In this document: positions 36,664 to 44,694 of the stretch, piece after piece
Position numbering within the stretch: the first letter of the stretch is position 1
Layout: each line of letters starts with the position of its first letter
From: Idiomarina tyrosinivorans
GTDB taxonomy: Bacteria > Pseudomonadota > Gammaproteobacteria > Enterobacterales > Alteromonadaceae
Direction of reading: 5' to 3'
DNA: 64,000 nucleotides
NCBI RefSeq assembly: GCF_003987475.1
Contig: NZ_PIQH01000005.1
Location: 142,683-206,682 of the forward strand
Notes under the pieces: generated by a model
What the model was told of the DNA's origin: nothing
Databases searched by the model: none
Seen by the model: the letters and a program-made list of their open reading frames with translations, nothing else
Made by a program: the position numbers and the translations under genes

Positions 36664-38340
36664 ATGGCAGCGACAATTCGGTTTGAGACAGAAGGTAATA
36701 AGCTGTTGCTGATTGTACATCAGAGCGACGCGGCTAATGCTGTCTCAGCGGAAGAGCTGAAACGCGCCTTTGACCACTCCGAATTTTGCAATGCCCGCTT
36801 GATTGACCGATCGATATTCACCCAAGCCGCCAACCAATTAGCCGAACGCTCAGCCACCCAACACGCCTTCCACTTACATATCGCCCATCTCGACGACGCG
36901 ACACTCGATGTATCTATCGACGATGACCAGATGGAAGCGGTAGCACTTGTGACTGCGCCGAATGGCGGTAAAGCACTCGGGTTTGCTGACATTATCAATC
37001 AGTTAAAGGCGCTAGGTGTCACCTCCGGTATTCGCCGGCAGGCGATTGAAGCGCTAATTGAACACACCAAGCACGGCGTACCAGGTTCATCGCTGTCACA
37101 CCGCGTAGCTCGTGGCAGAAAGCCGGTTAACGGCCTTAACGCGCGCTTCAAACCGCTCGTTGACGATGCACGAAAACGTATACTACGGCCGCAGGAACGC
37201 GAAGATGGCACCGTCGATATGCGTAATCTTGGCGAGCTGATCAGTGTCCATAATGGCCAACCGCTATTAGAAAAATTACCACCGACTAAAGGCCGCGATG
37301 GCTTTACCGTAAAAGGTGAAGTGCTAAAAGCGTCTGATGGTGAAGACAAGCCGATGAAGCCAGGCGAAGGCAGCGACTTTGACCCTGAGAACCCCAGTAT
37401 TTTGGTAGCGACAAGGCTGGGTTTACCGTCATTCTCAGAGAATTCCGTACAAGTCGATGAAGTGCTAACGATGAAAAGCGTTGATGTTTCGACCGGTCAC
37501 GTAGACTTTCAAGGCAGCGTGATCATTACCGAGAATGTCGGTGAGGGCATGCGCGTTACCGCCAGCGGTGATATTACGGTGGGCGGCTATGTCGACTCCG
37601 CGCACCTCATTGCCAAGGGCAACATTACGGTCAGTAAAGGGATTATTGGTAAGCAACTCAACGATAACGAAGATTACACTGAAGAAGTGCCCGAGCTTTC
37701 TACTGAAATCAATGCGCAAGGCACCATCTGGTGCGCCTATGCACAATATGCGTTGTTGGACGGCACCCGCGGCATTATTGCCGATAAGCAATTAACCCAT
37801 TGTCATGTAATTACCAACGGCGCGCTCTGTATAGGTGGTGAAGGACGTAATGCCCGCGGCAAGCTCATTGGCGGCTTAATAGAAACCAGCGCCGATATTT
37901 ATACTGGCCAACTGGGCGCGCCAGCCGGTTCGCGGACGCAAATCGTTTTCAGCCTGCCGACCCAAGAAACAGAACAAGACCGTGAATTAAAAGCATTAAA
38001 GCAGCAACTCGCCAGCCAGGTAGAATTGCTCAAGAAAGTTAGCCGAGGCAAAGAGCAACTCGCGACCATAAGTGATCCGGTAAAACGCAAGGCCTATGCT
38101 TCACGCCTACTCGACTCGCTGAAAACGACGCAAAAACAGATTGCTTTACTACGCGGTAAAATCGAAAAATTACGTAATACGCCCGTCGAACACGAGGTCA
38201 TCCGAACCTTTGTTAACCGGCAGGCATTCCCCGGTAGCGTATTTAAATACAACGACAAGCTGTTACGAATTAAAGAAAAGCGGAATGCGACGCTGGTGTT
38301 ATTAGAAGACACCGAATTACGCATGGATGTGTTACGCTAG
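36664..38340 (+). CDS. DUF342 (FapA) family protein
   Basis: A 558-residue cytoplasmic protein with the FapA-type polymer-like beta repeat region (about 240-420: VDFQGSVIITENVGEGMRVTASGDI, GLIETSADIYTGQLG) followed by a coiled coil (about 435-505: ELKALKQQLASQVELLKKV). No signal peptide or membrane helix. In Vibrio vulnificus FapA interacts with EIIA-Glc and affects flagellar assembly; in most bacteria function is unknown. It lies 86 bases after the HPt gene, possibly in the same transcript. No flagellar genes are nearby. Confidence 0.85.
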   Translation: MAATIRFETEGNKLLLIVHQSDAANAVSAEELKRAFDHSEFCNARLIDRSIFTQAANQLAERSATQHAFHLHIAHLDDATLDVSIDDDQMEAVALVTAPNGGKALGFADIINQLKALGVTSGIRRQAIEALIEHTKHGVPGSSLSHRVARGRKPVNGLNARFKPLVDDARKRILRPQEREDGTVDMRNLGELISVHNGQPLLEKLPPTKGRDGFTVKGEVLKASDGEDKPMKPGEGSDFDPENPSILVATRLGLPSFSENSVQVDEVLTMKSVDVSTGHVDFQGSVIITENVGEGMRVTASGDITVGGYVDSAHLIAKGNITVSKGIIGKQLNDNEDYTEEVPELSTEINAQGTIWCAYAQYALLDGTRGIIADKQLTHCHVITNGALCIGGEGRNARGKLIGGLIETSADIYTGQLGAPAGSRTQIVFSLPTQETEQDRELKALKQQLASQVELLKKVSRGKEQLATISDPVKRKAYASRLLDSLKTTQKQIALLRGKIEKLRNTPVEHEVIRTFVNRQAFPGSVFKYNDKLLRIKEKRNATLVLLEDTELRMDVLR

Positions 38341-38381
38341 TCAGCGTTAAACTGTTCGCTGTCTCAACATAGGATTTTGTT

Positions 38382-39377
38382 GTGTCACCATCTGCCCCTT
38401 CACGATTACTTCTGCGCCAATCTGAACACCCGTGGCTTGAGCAAGCCTGCCTTGTGGTTAATCCTCTAGACGATGCCCTGGCCACTTCTGCGCATTGCCA
38501 TTATTGGGGGTTTCATGCGGGCGTTGCCGCACTCTGGCAACAAAATGGTAGAACCAGCCATTGTTGTGTCGAGCTGCCGCAAAGTCAGGTTCAACATGTC
38601 ATTGTGTATGTGGCGAAAGAGCGCGAGGTCAATCAGTGGGTTTTAGCGCAACTGGCGCAGCTCCCGGCCGCGACCACTATTTGGTTGGTTGGCGAGAAAC
38701 GCAGCGGCGTGCAAAGTTTGGTGAAAAAATTACCGCCAGCCTACAGTACTTGCCGTGCTATCGCCTCCGGCGAGCACAGTAAATTGTTTGAGTGCCGCCT
38801 TGAACAATCACAGCCGACGCCAGCGCAATACCCCATGCAACGCATACAGACCACAGTAGGAAGCCTTTATTCTGGCCCGGGGGTGTTCTCGCAAAAACAA
38901 CTCGACGAAGGTTCGGCACTGCTCATTGAACATTTACCGCAGCTCTCAAAGGCACAAAAAGTGGTAGATTTTGGCTGTGGCAACGGCGTGCTCAGCCTGG
39001 CGTTAGCAAAAAAGAACGCGGCACTAACGCTTGACCTGCACTTGACCGATGTTAATCCGTTATCGTTACATTGCGCACAGCACACCCTGCGCGAGCACGG
39101 TATTAGCGCCGAATATTATTTACGAGACGGATTCCCAACGCTGGACACTGTCGACTTGATCATTAGCCACCCGCCCTTTCACACAGGGCTTGCCACCGAC
39201 TACTCCGTTGCCGAAGGACTGATTCACTCGGCGCACCAGCGCTTACGTAAAGGTGGCCAATTATTACTGGTGGCAAACCGGTTTTTGCCATGGCCAGAAA
39301 AGCTCGCGGAAACCTTTGGTGCGGTGGATACTATCGCAGTTAATCCACGTTTTGCCGTATACGGTGTAAAAAAGTGA
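38382..39377 (+). CDS. rsmC: 16S rRNA m2G1207 methyltransferase RsmC
   Basis: SAM-dependent methyltransferase that modifies G1207 of 16S rRNA in the assembled 30S subunit. Two-domain RsmC/RlmG layout: an N-terminal MTase-like domain (1-165) then a catalytic domain with GPGVFSQKQLDEGSALLIEHL, VVDFGCGNGVLSLA and the nucleobase-binding motif. That motif reads SHPPFH where the family normally has NPPFH: a His replaces the Asn that contacts the target base (codon CAC at about 39169-39171; AAC would give Asn). Start is GTG at 38382, with AGGA upstream. Length 331 (E. coli 343). RlmG is the alternative, but the fit is better to RsmC. Confidence 0.88.
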   Translation: MSPSAPSRLLLRQSEHPWLEQACLVVNPLDDALATSAHCHYWGFHAGVAALWQQNGRTSHCCVELPQSQVQHVIVYVAKEREVNQWVLAQLAQLPAATTIWLVGEKRSGVQSLVKKLPPAYSTCRAIASGEHSKLFECRLEQSQPTPAQYPMQRIQTTVGSLYSGPGVFSQKQLDEGSALLIEHLPQLSKAQKVVDFGCGNGVLSLALAKKNAALTLDLHLTDVNPLSLHCAQHTLREHGISAEYYLRDGFPTLDTVDLIISHPPFHTGLATDYSVAEGLIHSAHQRLRKGGQLLLVANRFLPWPEKLAETFGAVDTIAVNPRFAVYGVKK

Positions 39378-39459
39378 TGTGCTTAGTAACAAAAGGTTGT
39401 AACTTTTTGCTAACATTTCTATTCTAAAAATATCAATTCGCCGAGGTTGCGTCACTATC

Positions 39460-41088
39460 ATGCAGTTTAGTTCGATTAAACGCAGTTTGCTCATGATTGT
39501 CCTATTGGTGACATCATGTGCTTTGTTACTCGCGTTTAGCATCAATATTTTAAGCCAAGTCGAACGTTATGAGCAGTCGATCATTCAGCGCGCCCAAGCC
39601 TATGCCAAAATCACCTCATTTAACGCGGTCAGTAGCGTCGTGTTCGACGACACATCGACTGAGGAACAACGGTTAAAATCGCTTAGCAATAGTCCATTTA
39701 TTGAACATGTGCACATCTATCGAGTGGATGATGTCACCAGCGATTTGAGCTTTTTTGCCAGTTACAACAAACAAGGTCTTGCTCCCATCCCAGCGAAGTT
39801 CGCCCAAATAGAACAACTAACGCAGGCAAACATCGAAGATAATTACGTGGAAGTAGCCGAGCCCATTACCCTTGATGATAATGTTATTGGCTACGTCTAT
39901 TTGCGCGGCTCTATGGACGAAGTCAGTAGCTTTTGGCAAAACGCGTTGTTGGTGGCAATGCTGGTGTTTGTACTAACCGTTACCCTGAGCGTGTTAGCGA
40001 CCCTGCAACTGCGCCGTTCCATTACTAAACCGTTAGATAAAATGGTAGGCGTTATCCAGCAGGTGGCGCGCGATAAAGATTACTCGCTACGCTTGCCAGC
40101 CTCGGCATTACTCGAACTGAACAGCATGAGCCAAGCGTTTAACACCATGCTTGATCGCGTACAACAACATATCGCTCGGCAACGCAAGGCTGAACAAGAG
40201 GCATCGACCTTAAACACCGAGCTTGAGCAACAGGTTACTCAGCGTACCCAAGCGTTAAAAGAAGCAAACCGGGAATTGTTGAAAACCTTAGAGCAGCTTC
40301 ACCAATACCAAAGCCATCTGGTTGAATCAGAAAAAATGGCCTCTCTGGGCGATATGGTGGCGGGTATTGCGCATGAGGTAAACACACCCATCGGCCTATC
40401 TGTAACGGCGTCCACTCTGCTGCAAGATAAACTCAAAGTGATGCAAGAGAAATTCGATGAGCGCAAAATCTCGACGCAAGAGTTCGAGCGCTTCCTCAAT
40501 GACTGCGATGATAATTTGGCGATTATATACCGCAACCTGAATCGTGCGGCGGAACTGATTACCAGCTTCAAACAAGTGGCGGTGGACCAATCAACCGAAG
40601 TCGACCGAGAAATCAACCTTTGTCAGTTTATGGATGACGTTTTACTGTCATTAAGACCTCGTTTGAAGCCCGCTGAGAATTTTCCGATTGAAATTGAGTG
40701 TGCCGATGACCTCGTTATTGAGACTAAACCCGGCCCACTGAATCAGATTATGATGAACCTCATTTTGAACTCGATGGTGCATGGTTTTGATGGCCGCCAA
40801 CAAGGTAAGATCCATGTTAGCTTCGCTATCAACAACGGCGAGCTTGAATTGGTTTATCAAGATGATGGGCGCGGTGTTCCGGTCAATATCCGGCGCCGCA
40901 TTTTCGACCCATTTGTCACTACCAAACGTGGTTCAGGCGGCAGCGGATTAGGCATGCACTTAGTTTATAACTTGGTGACGCAAGTGCTTGGTGGGCATAT
41001 TCACTTGTTCAGTGAGGAGGAACACGGGGTAGAGTTTATTATTCGCTTTCCCGTCACTGTTGTTGAGCATGCAAGCGAGGCCAGTTAA
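39460..41088 (+). CDS. Sensor histidine kinase with CHASE8-like periplasmic domain
   Basis: Membrane kinase of 542 residues. TM1 is at about 10-31 and TM2 at 158-183. The periplasmic part between (SFNAVSSVVFDDTSTEEQR, LKSLSNSPFIEHVHIYRVD) resembles the CHASE8 sensor of YfiN/TpbB-type diguanylate cyclases. HAMP follows (about 184-236), a coiled coil (240-290), the H-box with H305 (AGIAHEVNTPIG), N-box N433/N437 and G boxes DDGRGV and GSGGSGLGMHL. No receiver or HPt domain. Its stop overlaps the start of the YfiR-like gene (TAATG), so the pair are coupled. It probably phosphorylates a separate regulator; nearby arcA is a candidate but not shown. Confidence 0.88.
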   Translation: MQFSSIKRSLLMIVLLVTSCALLLAFSINILSQVERYEQSIIQRAQAYAKITSFNAVSSVVFDDTSTEEQRLKSLSNSPFIEHVHIYRVDDVTSDLSFFASYNKQGLAPIPAKFAQIEQLTQANIEDNYVEVAEPITLDDNVIGYVYLRGSMDEVSSFWQNALLVAMLVFVLTVTLSVLATLQLRRSITKPLDKMVGVIQQVARDKDYSLRLPASALLELNSMSQAFNTMLDRVQQHIARQRKAEQEASTLNTELEQQVTQRTQALKEANRELLKTLEQLHQYQSHLVESEKMASLGDMVAGIAHEVNTPIGLSVTASTLLQDKLKVMQEKFDERKISTQEFERFLNDCDDNLAIIYRNLNRAAELITSFKQVAVDQSTEVDREINLCQFMDDVLLSLRPRLKPAENFPIEIECADDLVIETKPGPLNQIMMNLILNSMVHGFDGRQQGKIHVSFAINNGELELVYQDDGRGVPVNIRRRIFDPFVTTKRGSGGSGLGMHLVYNLVTQVLGGHIHLFSEEEHGVEFIIRFPVTVVEHASEAS

Positions 41089-41585
41089 TGATGATTCGAC
41101 GCTTGATTATTGCAATGTTCGCTTGTCTTAGTCTAACGCCATTAGCCAGTAGTGCCGATACAATCGACCCCTACCTCGCTCATATCAAACGCCTCGCGCA
41201 CTTTTTAAGCTGGCAACACAAAACGCCAAGCAAGCCTTTTCAGTTGTGCATGGTTGCAACAGCCGACAGCGCACCTGGATTAACAGCCGAGCGGCTGACA
41301 ATAAAACGGTTTGCCTCAGTCGCCGAGCTATTCGAGAATGCTGATGCCTGCGCCATTGCCTATTTTAAAGCGCCGCAGATCGATCATAGCTGGCGCAGCC
41401 AGTTGGAGCGCCTCAGTCGACGCACCTTAACGGTGGGTCAAAATCGTGCTTTCCTGTCGTTCGGTGGATTAATCGCGCTTGAGCCGTTAAATCAAGGGAT
41501 AAAAATGGTCGTTAATGGCAACTTGTTAAAATTAAGCGATGTGCAGTTAACGTCACAGGTTTTGGAAATAGCGGAAATTCAATAA
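41088..41585 (+). CDS. YfiR-like periplasmic protein (DUF4154)
   Basis: A 165-residue protein with a Sec signal peptide (basic MMIRR, core to about 21, cut near ASSA) and a periplasmic domain ending in IKMVVNGNLLKLSDVQLTSQVLEIAEI. This end matches the conserved YfiR/DUF4154 tail that normally reads IN...A..AGL..SS.LL.LA. In Pseudomonas and E. coli YfiR binds the periplasmic CHASE8 domain of YfiN and keeps it off; here the neighbour is a kinase with that sensor. Two cysteines are present (C54 and C87 region) that could form a disulfide. Overlaps the kinase stop by one base. Confidence 0.78.
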   Translation: MMIRRLIIAMFACLSLTPLASSADTIDPYLAHIKRLAHFLSWQHKTPSKPFQLCMVATADSAPGLTAERLTIKRFASVAELFENADACAIAYFKAPQIDHSWRSQLERLSRRTLTVGQNRAFLSFGGLIALEPLNQGIKMVVNGNLLKLSDVQLTSQVLEIAEIQ

Positions 41586-41717
41586 ATTATTGCTAATAAA
41601 CGTCAAGTAAAGCGACTTTGCTTGCAAAATACCTTACAAAAGTCATAATGTTAGGTTTATCAATAATGGATTTAGCTTGCCTCGCGGCAGATGACACTGG
41701 TTAGGAAATTCACACTT

Positions 41718-42437
41718 ATGAGCGCCAAACTGCTAATTGTTGAAGACGAAGTCATAACTCGCCAAACGTTAACCCGTCTTTTCCAACAAGAGGGTTACGA
41801 AGTTTTTGATGCAGCCGACGGTTTGCAGATGGAAAATATCATGCGCCAAGAAGCAGTGGATTTGGTGATCATGGATGTTAACTTGCCAGGCAAAAACGGC
41901 ATCGAACTCGCCGAATCGCTGCGTGAACGTGATAACATCGGGTTGGTGTTCCTCACCGGTCGTGACAGTGAAGAAGATCGTATTTTGGCACTGGAGCTCG
42001 GTGCTGACGATTATTTGATCAAGCCTTACAATCCGCGTGAACTGACCATCCGGGTGCGTAACTTGTACCGGCGGATTGAAGCCAGTAAGAGCCCGGCATC
42101 TATTGAAGCCGGCAGTGTCCAGTTTCACTTTAATGGTTGGCGCCTAGATGGTGACAGCCGTTGCCTTTACTCACCTGACGGAAAAATGTTCCGGTTACCG
42201 AAAAGCGAGTATCGTGCACTCGAGCTGTTCTTATCGAATCCAGGTCGAATTCTCGACCGCGAGACTCTGGTTAAACGTATGCTAGACCGCGAATTGCGAC
42301 CTAATGACCGTACCGTGGATGTTGCGATTCGTCGTATTCGTCGCCATTTCGAATCACACCCGCAGACACCAAACCTGATCACCACTATCCACGGTGAAGG
42401 TTATCGCTTTGTTGGTGATGTAAGCAGCGACACTTAA
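41718..42437 (+). CDS. arcA: Aerobic/anaerobic respiration response regulator ArcA
   Basis: OmpR-type regulator that controls respiratory and central metabolic genes. The protein aligns closely with E. coli ArcA: LLIVEDEVITRQTL, phospho-acceptor D53 (VIMDVNLPGKNG), T80, K102 (YLIKPYNPRELTIR), then the winged-helix domain (about 135-235) with VDVAIRRIRRHFESHP and TTIHGEGYRFVGD. ATG at 41718 gives 239 residues (E. coli 238); an upstream in-frame ATG at 41691 is not supported by alignment. Its end overlaps the facing HPt gene by 4 bases. The sensor ArcB is not in this window. Confidence 0.93.
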   Translation: MSAKLLIVEDEVITRQTLTRLFQQEGYEVFDAADGLQMENIMRQEAVDLVIMDVNLPGKNGIELAESLRERDNIGLVFLTGRDSEEDRILALELGADDYLIKPYNPRELTIRVRNLYRRIEASKSPASIEAGSVQFHFNGWRLDGDSRCLYSPDGKMFRLPKSEYRALELFLSNPGRILDRETLVKRMLDRELRPNDRTVDVAIRRIRRHFESHPQTPNLITTIHGEGYRFVGDVSSDT

Positions 42438-42781
42438 CGCTGTTGTAACCACTTCACGACGGCCTCGCGCTGCGGTGCGAGGCGACTATCAAATGTCTGT
42501 AATAGCGTTTCAGCCTCTGGCCATTGCCAATCGTTCTTTTCGATTGCCTCCATCGGTTCAGCTAATCCTAGCATTCCCAGTGAACGACAAGCGCCTTTCA
42601 CTTTATGTGCCTGCTGGCGCAGTGCTTGATCATTTTTTTGTTCAAAGCTTTGCAGCAAAATCGCCCAATAACCCTCAATGACCTTATCAAAAGTCTCCAG
42701 CGTTTGCGCTAAACCCTCGACGCCCAAGGCCTGTGCGTATTGTTCGAGTAGTTCGGTATCAATAGCCGTTGCTTGCGTCAT
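42434..42781 (-). CDS. Stand-alone HPt protein, HptA-like
   Basis: A 115-residue all-helical HPt protein with phospho-acceptor H59 in [18 protein letters not shown]. It converges on arcA with a 4-base overlap. In Shewanella oneidensis the Arc system uses a sensor ArcS and a separate HPt protein, HptA, to phosphorylate ArcA. The adjacency here suggests this protein has the HptA role. The link is inference from position and family, not from a specific signature. Confidence 0.83.
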   Translation of the reverse strand: MTQATAIDTELLEQYAQALGVEGLAQTLETFDKVIEGYWAILLQSFEQKNDQALRQQAHKVKGACRSLGMLGLAEPMEAIEKNDWQWPEAETLLQTFDSRLAPQREAVVKWLQQR

Positions 42782-42925
42782 GTTTTGCTCTCTCTCAATA
42801 ACTCGGTGGATCCAAATAAATTTTTACAGCGTAAAAGTTGGCAACCATCCCTGCGATTACCGAAGAGTGCACTGTACCGCAAAGCGGATGGAATGACGAC
42901 TTTGATTAAAAAGTTGCCATTCGAA

Positions 42926-42955
42926 GTGAAACTGCACTCCCAACTGCGTTATAAT
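42926..42955 (+). promoter_or_regulatory. Predicted folE2 promoter with overlapping dyad
   Basis: A perfect -10 TATAAT (42950-42955) lies 55 bases before the folE2 start, with GTGAAA (42926-42931, 4 of 6) 18 bases upstream. Around the -10, AAC-t-GC (42942-42947) and GC-g-GTT (42957-42962) form an imperfect dyad. FolE2 genes are often repressed by Zur, but this dyad is not a clear match to the Zur consensus. Confidence 0.45.
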
Positions 42956-43009
42956 GGCGGTTTTGCAATTATGCCTGATACACTGACGATTTCTCGGAGT
43001 TCTAAACGA

Positions 43010-43936
43010 ATGCCTACAACCATGCCCGACGTTGCCAATCAAGCCAAGGCCCAAACAGAGGGAACCCTGGACTGGGTTGGTATGAGCAATATCGAAGTCC
43101 CTTTATTGATTGCCGCTTCTGGCGCCCCGGAAAGACCGGTTGGCGCTCACGTTGAGGCGTTCGTCAATCTTAAGGATCCGAAAACCAAAGGCATTCACAT
43201 GTCACGGCTTTACCTGCTATTAGACCAAATGTCTAATGAAGGTGAGTTAAGTCACGACAGCTTGAAGCAGCTATTACTCGACTTTATTGCTAGCCACGAA
43301 GATATTAGTGACCAAGCCTACGTCAAATTCGAATTTGACTACCACTTGCGTCGTAAATCGTTAATCAGTAAAAAACAGGGCTGGAAAGCCTACCCCGTTA
43401 CGCTGGTCGGGCGTTATGACCACGGCCATTTGTCGCTAGAGTTGAAAGTTGATGTGCCGTATTCATCAACCTGCCCGTGTTCTGCCGCATTAGCACGGCA
43501 ACTGATCCAAGAAGCTTTTGCTAAACGCTTCGAGGGTGAGCAAGCGGTCGACGCTGAACAAATTTATGAGTGGCTAGGCACAACCGAGGGTATCGTTGCC
43601 ACGCCTCACAGCCAGCGCTCTGTTGCGGAAGTGAAGGTAGCATTAAGCGATGACCTATCGGAATTCCCGATTATTGAACTCATCGATGCCATAGAAGATG
43701 CGTTGCAAACCCCTGTGCAAGCGGCGGTTAAGCGCGAAGATGAACAAGAGTTTGCTCGCTTAAACGGTCAAAACTTGATGTTCTGTGAGGACGCAGGTCG
43801 ACGGTTACAGCACACCTTAAACAGTAAGCCCGTTTTCACGGACTTTTGGGTTCGCGTCAATCACTACGAATCACTGCACGCGCACGATGCCGTTAGCATT
43901 ACCACCAAAGGTGTGGTTGGCGGATTCACCTCGTAA
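43010..43936 (+). CDS. folE2: GTP cyclohydrolase FolE2 (GCYH-IB)
   Basis: First enzyme of tetrahydrofolate synthesis, converting GTP to dihydroneopterin triphosphate. It belongs to the GCYH-IB family, unrelated in sequence to FolE, which accepts several metals and often replaces Zn-dependent FolE. Features: [40 protein letters not shown] (C155, C157) and [11 protein letters not shown]. The ATG at 43010 follows GGAG at 10 bases; ATG at 42971 is an in-frame alternative, but it leaves almost no leader from the predicted promoter. 308 residues. With folA and thyA in this window it covers parts of folate metabolism. Confidence 0.93.
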   Translation: MPTTMPDVANQAKAQTEGTLDWVGMSNIEVPLLIAASGAPERPVGAHVEAFVNLKDPKTKGIHMSRLYLLLDQMSNEGELSHDSLKQLLLDFIASHEDISDQAYVKFEFDYHLRRKSLISKKQGWKAYPVTLVGRYDHGHLSLELKVDVPYSSTCPCSAALARQLIQEAFAKRFEGEQAVDAEQIYEWLGTTEGIVATPHSQRSVAEVKVALSDDLSEFPIIELIDAIEDALQTPVQAAVKREDEQEFARLNGQNLMFCEDAGRRLQHTLNSKPVFTDFWVRVNHYESLHAHDAVSITTKGVVGGFTS

Positions 43937-43965
43937 CGAAGAATTTTTGACGCCCGAATTGGCAC

Positions 43966-44001
43966 AGCACTTGCTTAGTTAAACGGTAGTTAGCAAGTGC
44001 T
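43966..44001 (+). promoter_or_regulatory. Hairpin between folE2 and DUF2726 gene
   Basis: Perfect 10-base inverted repeat AGCACTTGCT (43966-43975) and AGCAAGTGCT (43992-44001) with a 16-base loop. Outside it ACAG/CTGT pairing extends the stem, and TTTTT follows nine bases downstream. It might be a weak terminator for folE2 or an RNA element before the DUF2726 gene. Confidence 0.5.
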
Positions 44002-44028
44002 CTGTCAAATTTTTGCTGAGGTGTCATC

Positions 44029-44610
44029 ATGGAAATTCTTTTACTGCTGTTCGTTGTTACGTTAATCGCTGTTGCTGTGGTTGCCAGCCGATTATCGGAG
44101 AACTACGTTCCCTACCCTTACAAGCAGCGCGAAGCGACGCTATGCAGCGCCCATGAAGACCAATTCCTGACACTACTGGAAAAAGCGGTTGGGCAAGACT
44201 ATCGAATTTTTGTGAAAGTTCGGTTAAACGATATTGTTACGGTACGTAAAGGCCTATCCCGCAACGCTAAGCGCGATGCCGAAGCTAAAGCTGGGCAAAA
44301 GTTATTGGACTTTGTACTCTGCGATCGGCAAACCATGGCCGTAAAAGCGGCGATAGAATTAGAGCCTGCAACACCTTCGTCAAACCAACAGAAGCGTAAC
44401 TGGTTCTTGAAAAATGCATTGAGCGCTGCCGGTGTGCCGTTCTTTCGCTTTAAAGCCAAACCAGGCTATCGCGTAGCCGACCTACACGATTATATCAACG
44501 GCAAAATTCGTCAGGCTGAACACCTTAAAGCGGCAGTGCCGCGTCCTAAGCAGAGGGCGGAGAGCCAACACGACGTTGACAATAACCATAACCCGGCGAT
44601 TGCTGCGTAA
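44029..44610 (+). CDS. DUF2726 domain membrane-anchored protein
   Basis: A 193-residue protein with an N-terminal transmembrane helix (2-22) and a soluble domain with KLLDFVLCDRQTMAVKAAIELE and RNWFLKNALSAAGVPFFRF. This is the DUF2726 pattern, whose core resembles restriction-endonuclease-like folds (conserved Asp/Glu in LDFVL and AIELE). The tail is hydrophilic and His/Asn-rich. Start ATG has GAGGTG upstream. Whether it has nuclease activity is unknown. Confidence 0.78.
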   Translation: MEILLLLFVVTLIAVAVVASRLSENYVPYPYKQREATLCSAHEDQFLTLLEKAVGQDYRIFVKVRLNDIVTVRKGLSRNAKRDAEAKAGQKLLDFVLCDRQTMAVKAAIELEPATPSSNQQKRNWFLKNALSAAGVPFFRFKAKPGYRVADLHDYINGKIRQAEHLKAAVPRPKQRAESQHDVDNNHNPAIAA

Positions 44611-44627
44611 AATCCGCCAGCGATGTT

Positions 44628-44691
44628 GGAGTCTGCACAGTAGGCGTGGCACAATCAACGCTATGTTGGCCTACTGTGACCTGCTAACTCC
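44628..44691 (+). promoter_or_regulatory. Hairpin covering the AmpE-like translation start
   Basis: Perfect 10-base inverted repeat CACAGTAGGC (44636-44645) and GCCTACTGTG (44669-44678), with outer pairing GGAGT (44628-44632) and ACTCC (44687-44691) ending three bases before the ATG at 44695. No Shine-Dalgarno sequence is visible before that ATG, so the structure may matter for translation; a terminator role is unlikely because no T-run follows. Confidence 0.5.
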
Positions 44692-44694
44692 GTT

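Noticed and set aside
36664..38340. Calling the DUF342 protein a flagellar gene
   Set aside because: No flagellar genes are in the window; FapA naming in other species does not establish the role here.
39378..39459. Terminator after rsmC
   Set aside because: Only short AAC/GTT pairing and a direct repeat GTAAC; no GC stem with a T-run.
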